The notes below the pieces were generated by a model, which was given only the letters and a program-made list of their open reading frames with translations, did no database searches and was not told the origin of the DNA. DNA of 64,000 nucleotides. Origin: Chloroflexota bacterium. Lineage in GTDB: Bacteria; Chloroflexota; Dehalococcoidia; Lucifugimonadales; Lucifugimonadaceae. The stretch is taken from positions 1 through 64,000 of the forward strand of contig JAJCYY010000100.1 of the NCBI GenBank assembly GCA_029262735.1, read 5' to 3'. The first letter of the stretch is position 1. The number at the start of each line of letters is the position of its first letter. Position numbers and translations under genes: made by a program. Positions 61,166 to 64,000 of the stretch are shown piece by piece.

Positions 61166-62442
61166 GCTGCCACCATCGCGACTTCAGCACTACGTGTACT
61201 AACACTCTCAAGCACATGTAACACCTGTCTCGCAACGCCAGGCCAGGACAGTCTCGCCTCGGCACGCCGTCTCGCCTCTGCGCCAAGTCTCTCGCTTGCG
61301 GGCACCACTCGCTCAAGAGCCCTCGCAATTGCAACGTGGTCCTGTCTCGGCACCGTCTGTCCAACCGCATCGTCAACCAGTTCAGCCGCACCAGAGTTCC
61401 TGGTGATAATCACCGGTGTGCCACAGGCCATCGATTCAGCAGCAACGTACCCGAACGGCTCTGCCCACACAGATGGCACGACCGTTGCGGCCGCCCCTGA
61501 ATAGGCTTGAGCCATCTCCGGTTGGGAGAGCATGCCAGTGAAAACCACTAGGCCGCTCAACCCGAGCTGTTCAGCGCGCTCCGATATTGCCTGCCCATAA
61601 GGGCCGGTGTCAGACCTGGAGTTCGGGTCCAGTGCCACGTTCCCGGCGAAAACGATCGCCAGGTCGAGCGAAGTCTCGTGAATAGCCCGCAGAGCATCCA
61701 TCTGCCCTTTGATGGGGTTTATGCGACCCGGCACGAGCACATAGTCGCCCCTGATGCCAAATCGTTCGCGAAATCCGGTAGCGTCAACCGTCCGGTATTC
61801 GTCCAGGTCCAGCCCGGGGTGAATGGCAAAAGTGTTGCGCTGCTCACGGAACATGTCGGCCGCCAGTTGGGACACACCAATCCGAGCGTCTGCCGAGTTC
61901 AATATGTCGTGGTATCCGACGTATCTGCGTACACGGACAGCCTGTTTCGCGAAACCAGGGATCTTTATCCTCCTGGAAGCCGGACCGCTTGCATAGCACC
62001 TGATACACGCCCTTAGCCCGGTCTCGGCCTCGCACAGCTCTCCGTTGTGCTTCAGAAGTCGAATCCTCGACGGGCACATCAGGCCCCACCCATGACATCC
62101 GTAGACCACGGGCAGTCCGGCGATTTGCGCTCCACGAATTGCTCCCAGGGACGCATGATTATTTGTGTAGACGACGTCCGGCTTCGTTGCTTCAAGTAGT
62201 CGAGCAAGCTGACCTGCGCCATCCAGCGCCCTTTGCGGATTCGGCGAGGCATCCTCCAGAACCGGCGTCCGGATAACCGCAGCCTCCGGAGTTACTTCCG
62301 CTCCGGTTGCATCTGGCGCAGGCCCGGTAATGACCGTCATCTGGTGACCGTCTAGCGTCAGTTGCTTGCTCAGACCGCGAACGTACTGCTCAATCCCGCC
62401 GACGTGTGGGTAGTAACGGTCGACGACTATCGTGACGTTCAT
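61162..62442 (-). CDS. Glycosyltransferase family 4 with Cys cluster
   Basis: 426 residues. N-terminus VTIVVDRYYPHVGGIEQYVRGLSKQL, then an insertion with clustered cysteines and histidine (YGCHGWGLMCPSRI, ELCEAETGLRACIRCYASG), then the GT-B C-domain: YVLVPGRINPIKGQMDALRAI, VVFTGMLSQPEMAQAYSGAAATVVPSVWAEPFGYVAAESMACGTPVIITRNSGAAELV (in part; EPFGYVAAE). The Cys cluster is found in some GT4 enzymes and may bind a metal; its role is not established. Coupled by ATGA overlaps to both neighbours. Confidence 0.87.
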   Translation of the reverse strand: MNVTIVVDRYYPHVGGIEQYVRGLSKQLTLDGHQMTVITGPAPDATGAEVTPEAAVIRTPVLEDASPNPQRALDGAGQLARLLEATKPDVVYTNNHASLGAIRGAQIAGLPVVYGCHGWGLMCPSRIRLLKHNGELCEAETGLRACIRCYASGPASRRIKIPGFAKQAVRVRRYVGYHDILNSADARIGVSQLAADMFREQRNTFAIHPGLDLDEYRTVDATGFRERFGIRGDYVLVPGRINPIKGQMDALRAIHETSLDLAIVFAGNVALDPNSRSDTGPYGQAISERAEQLGLSGLVVFTGMLSQPEMAQAYSGAAATVVPSVWAEPFGYVAAESMACGTPVIITRNSGAAELVDDAVGQTVPRQDHVAIARALERVVPASERLGAEARRRAEARLSWPGVARQVLHVLESVSTRSAEVAMVAA

Positions 62443-63440
62443 CTAGCGGCCACCGGTCCGTACTGCAAAAACAGCCTGAGGCCCTGCCATTTTCCGTTGA
62501 TCGCGTGCCAGTAAGTTGAAGGCTTCCAGGCACCCTGTTTCACAAGCCGCAATACCCCGGGCTGCGACGTGTTGCCGACCAACAGGTCCAGTGCCATGAA
62601 CAACGGCGCAGACCGTCTGCCCCAGTAGTTCCTCAGGAAAAAGAAGGTGTTCCCGCTGCCCGTGCCCACCAGGTACTCGCGATCCAGTCCGTCGCGACCG
62701 TATCCGGTCACTCGAGGCGCCTGCTTGTGCAGCACCTGGGGATCCTGGGCCGAAAACATCACATCCCAGCCGGTTCGCTGTACCTGCAGGCAGAAGTCTG
62801 TCTCGCAACGGTAGCCAGCACTGATCGGCGTATAAGGCTCGAAGAACCCTCCGACAAGATCAAAAACTTCCCGCCGAACTGCCATCGCGCTAGAGCGAAC
62901 GTGATCTAGCCTGATCGTCTCACCGAACGGTAGCTGATGGAACTTCGTCCCAATCATGCCCCACTTGTTGATCCTGCCCGGCGAATAGAGTCGAGTGTCT
63001 TTGAGAGACTCAACAAATCCGGCAGATTTTACTGTGTTCTGATGTCCTTCGTGCCTGCCCTGTGGGTAGAACTCGCTCAGTCCGATCACACCTGATCCGG
63101 TGTGGGTATTGAACTGCTCGACCAGATACGAAAGAGTCCCCGGATCAACCAGTTCAACGTCGTCATCCATCACCAGGACAACAGGCGCCACACTTTCGGC
63201 GAATCCGCGGTTGACCGCTGGAAAGATTCCGATCGGGCCGGTGGTGACAAGCTTGAACCGCACGTCTCCACCGGCTGCTGATGCGAACATTTCTGCAGTA
63301 CCGTCGGTCGATGGACCGTTGTCGATAATCAGGCATTCGAAGTCGACGCTGTTCTGCTGGCTCACACTGTGGATCGCCTGTTGCAGGTGATCGCGGCGAT
63401 TAAATGTGGGTATGACAACGCTGATCTGTGGAGTGTTCAT
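62439..63440 (-). CDS. Glycosyltransferase family 2 (rhamnosyltransferase-like)
   Basis: 333 residues. Landmarks are ISVVIPTFNRRDHLQQAIHSVSQQ, LIIDNGPSTDGTAEMF, GIFPAVNRGFAESVAPVVLVMDDDVELVDPGT (in part; DDD) and AMAVRREVFDLVGGFFEPYTPISAGYRCETDFCLQVQRTGWD (in part), and a hydrophobic C-terminal region (TFFFLRNYWGRRSAPLFMALDLLVG). Consistent with the rhamnosyltransferase-like branch of GT2. First gene of the second leftward block; about 150 bp separate it from the flippase-like gene. Confidence 0.87.
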   Translation of the reverse strand: MNTPQISVVIPTFNRRDHLQQAIHSVSQQNSVDFECLIIDNGPSTDGTAEMFASAAGGDVRFKLVTTGPIGIFPAVNRGFAESVAPVVLVMDDDVELVDPGTLSYLVEQFNTHTGSGVIGLSEFYPQGRHEGHQNTVKSAGFVESLKDTRLYSPGRINKWGMIGTKFHQLPFGETIRLDHVRSSAMAVRREVFDLVGGFFEPYTPISAGYRCETDFCLQVQRTGWDVMFSAQDPQVLHKQAPRVTGYGRDGLDREYLVGTGSGNTFFFLRNYWGRRSAPLFMALDLLVGNTSQPGVLRLVKQGAWKPSTYWHAINGKWQGLRLFLQYGPVAAR

Positions 63441-63591
63441 GGTGAAACCTCGACCTTGCTTTCGGTACCGCCTTGCACGCGCGCAGGCAGTCTCGTGCGG
63501 AGCAGCGTATTGCGATGCGCCTTTTGCGAAACCTGTGGAAGATACGGATACGCGATGCCGCTGTACGGCAGGGAGCCGTGTGGGCTGGCAC

Positions 63592-64000
63592 TCAGCGACC
63601 CGGCTCTGAGACCTCTGATCTCGCCGGTTGCAACGACTGTTTCAGCGCTGACAGCTCAGCAACTGAGAACGCGCGAACAGCGATCGTTGCCGCCATATAA
63701 GTCACTCCACCAACCGGAATCGCAACTGCGAGAACCTGCCACGGTGCACCCGGCATGAACTCGGCAATGGCTGCTACGGGCGCTGCCATCAAGCCGCCTG
63801 CCAACAGATACCTCGCCACATCGGCTATCGGGAACGAGATGCCGGTGTATCGACGCGCCATGATGAACTCGATCCCTGCGGCGATAGCAACGCCAAGTGT
63901 TGTCGCGGCTATAGCACCCTCGATACCCCAGATCCTGAGCCACCAGATGGTGAGCGGAATGGTGACCAGGCTCACCGCCTTGGTCCAGAGAAACCACTGC
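63592..64000 (-). CDS. C-terminal part of a polysaccharide flippase-like membrane protein (cut by window edge)
   Basis: An open frame enters from the right edge and ends at 63592, about 136 residues. It is hydrophobic with four or five helices: AVSLVTIPLTIWWLRIWGIEGAIAATTLGVAIAAGIEFIMARRYT (shown in part), then YLLAGGLMAAPVAAIAEF and VLAVAIPVGGVTYMAATIAVRAFSVAELSALKQSL. A C-terminal pattern of helices and the loop WGIEGAIAATTLG (a Gly-Ala-Ala motif) are typical of the MATE/MVF/polysaccharide-export superfamily, such as Wzx. It would move lipid-linked repeat units across the membrane. The first GTG in the window (63975) is internal. Confidence 0.75.
   Translation of the reverse strand, partial: QWFLWTKAVSLVTIPLTIWWLRIWGIEGAIAATTLGVAIAAGIEFIMARRYTGISFPIADVARYLLAGGLMAAPVAAIAEFMPGAPWQVLAVAIPVGGVTYMAATIAVRAFSVAELSALKQSLQPARSEVSEPGR

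Overview
The window looks like a chromosomal segment from a marine Chloroflexota (SAR202-like or Dehalococcoidia-like) bacterium. This is inferred, not proven. The grounds are many lipoproteins and cytochromes with long Thr/Pro linkers, an enolase-superfamily dehydratase, a sulfatase, an N-acyl-D-amino-acid deacylase and a CocE-type hydrolase next to ordinary housekeeping genes, and frequent GTG/TTG starts. UGA is used as a normal stop in many genes, often in 4-base ATGA, GTGA or TTGA overlaps, and tryptophan is UGG. The genetic code is therefore standard apart from the two selenocysteine candidates described below.

Layout. 1-6000: a CocE/NonD hydrolase cut by the left edge, a metallo-beta-lactamase-fold hydrolase, a galactonate-dehydratase-like enolase and two tandem paralogous lipoproteins. 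6259-14163: a leftward periplasmic nitrate reductase operon, napA-napB, then an NrfC-like four-cluster Fe-S protein, an NrfD-like quinol-side membrane protein, a membrane-anchored Ig-like protein and two diheme cytochromes c, the last carrying a collagen-like Gly-X-Y stretch. A perfect CRP/FNR-type palindrome lies upstream of napA. 14481-19916: tRNA-Gly, sulfatase, mannose-6-phosphate-isomerase-type cupin, D-aminoacylase, a zinc-ribbon membrane protein and PlsY. 19926-23288: PHP phosphoesterase, YmdB-like phosphodiesterase and RNase Y, with a terminator-like hairpin after rny. 23564-35678: MOSC protein, LeuRS, oxidoreductases, an NHL protein, SDR, DinB, HAD and Apt. 37070-47927: RecF, sirtuin, aminotransferase, glycosyltransferases, ThrB, aspartate kinase, a hydroxyacid dehydrogenase and MscS. 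48093-50712: tRNA-Pro with a strong hairpin, a thioredoxin-reductase-like protein and a geranylgeranyl-reductase-like protein. 50718-64000: a surface-polysaccharide locus of nine glycosyltransferases, a polyprenyl-phosphate sugar-phosphate transferase and a flippase-like protein cut by the right edge.

The most notable discovery is a pair of genes that appear broken by one in-frame UGA but are better read as selenoproteins. One is a peroxiredoxin-like protein (27705-28175) with the motif YRGHW-U-AYC. The other is a DUF3179 protein (35801-36913, minus) with VTW-U-PLC. In both, UGA replaces the first Cys of a CxxC motif, the frame continues with family-typical sequence to a normal C-terminus, and a stem-loop suited to a bacterial SECIS has its apical loop about 17-25 nt after the UGA. 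Two independent UxxC genes within 10 kb imply that the organism has selenocysteine machinery outside this window.

Coordinates were read by hand from the sequence. Start codons were moved where a Shine-Dalgarno sequence or gene overlap favoured an internal start. No database search was run.
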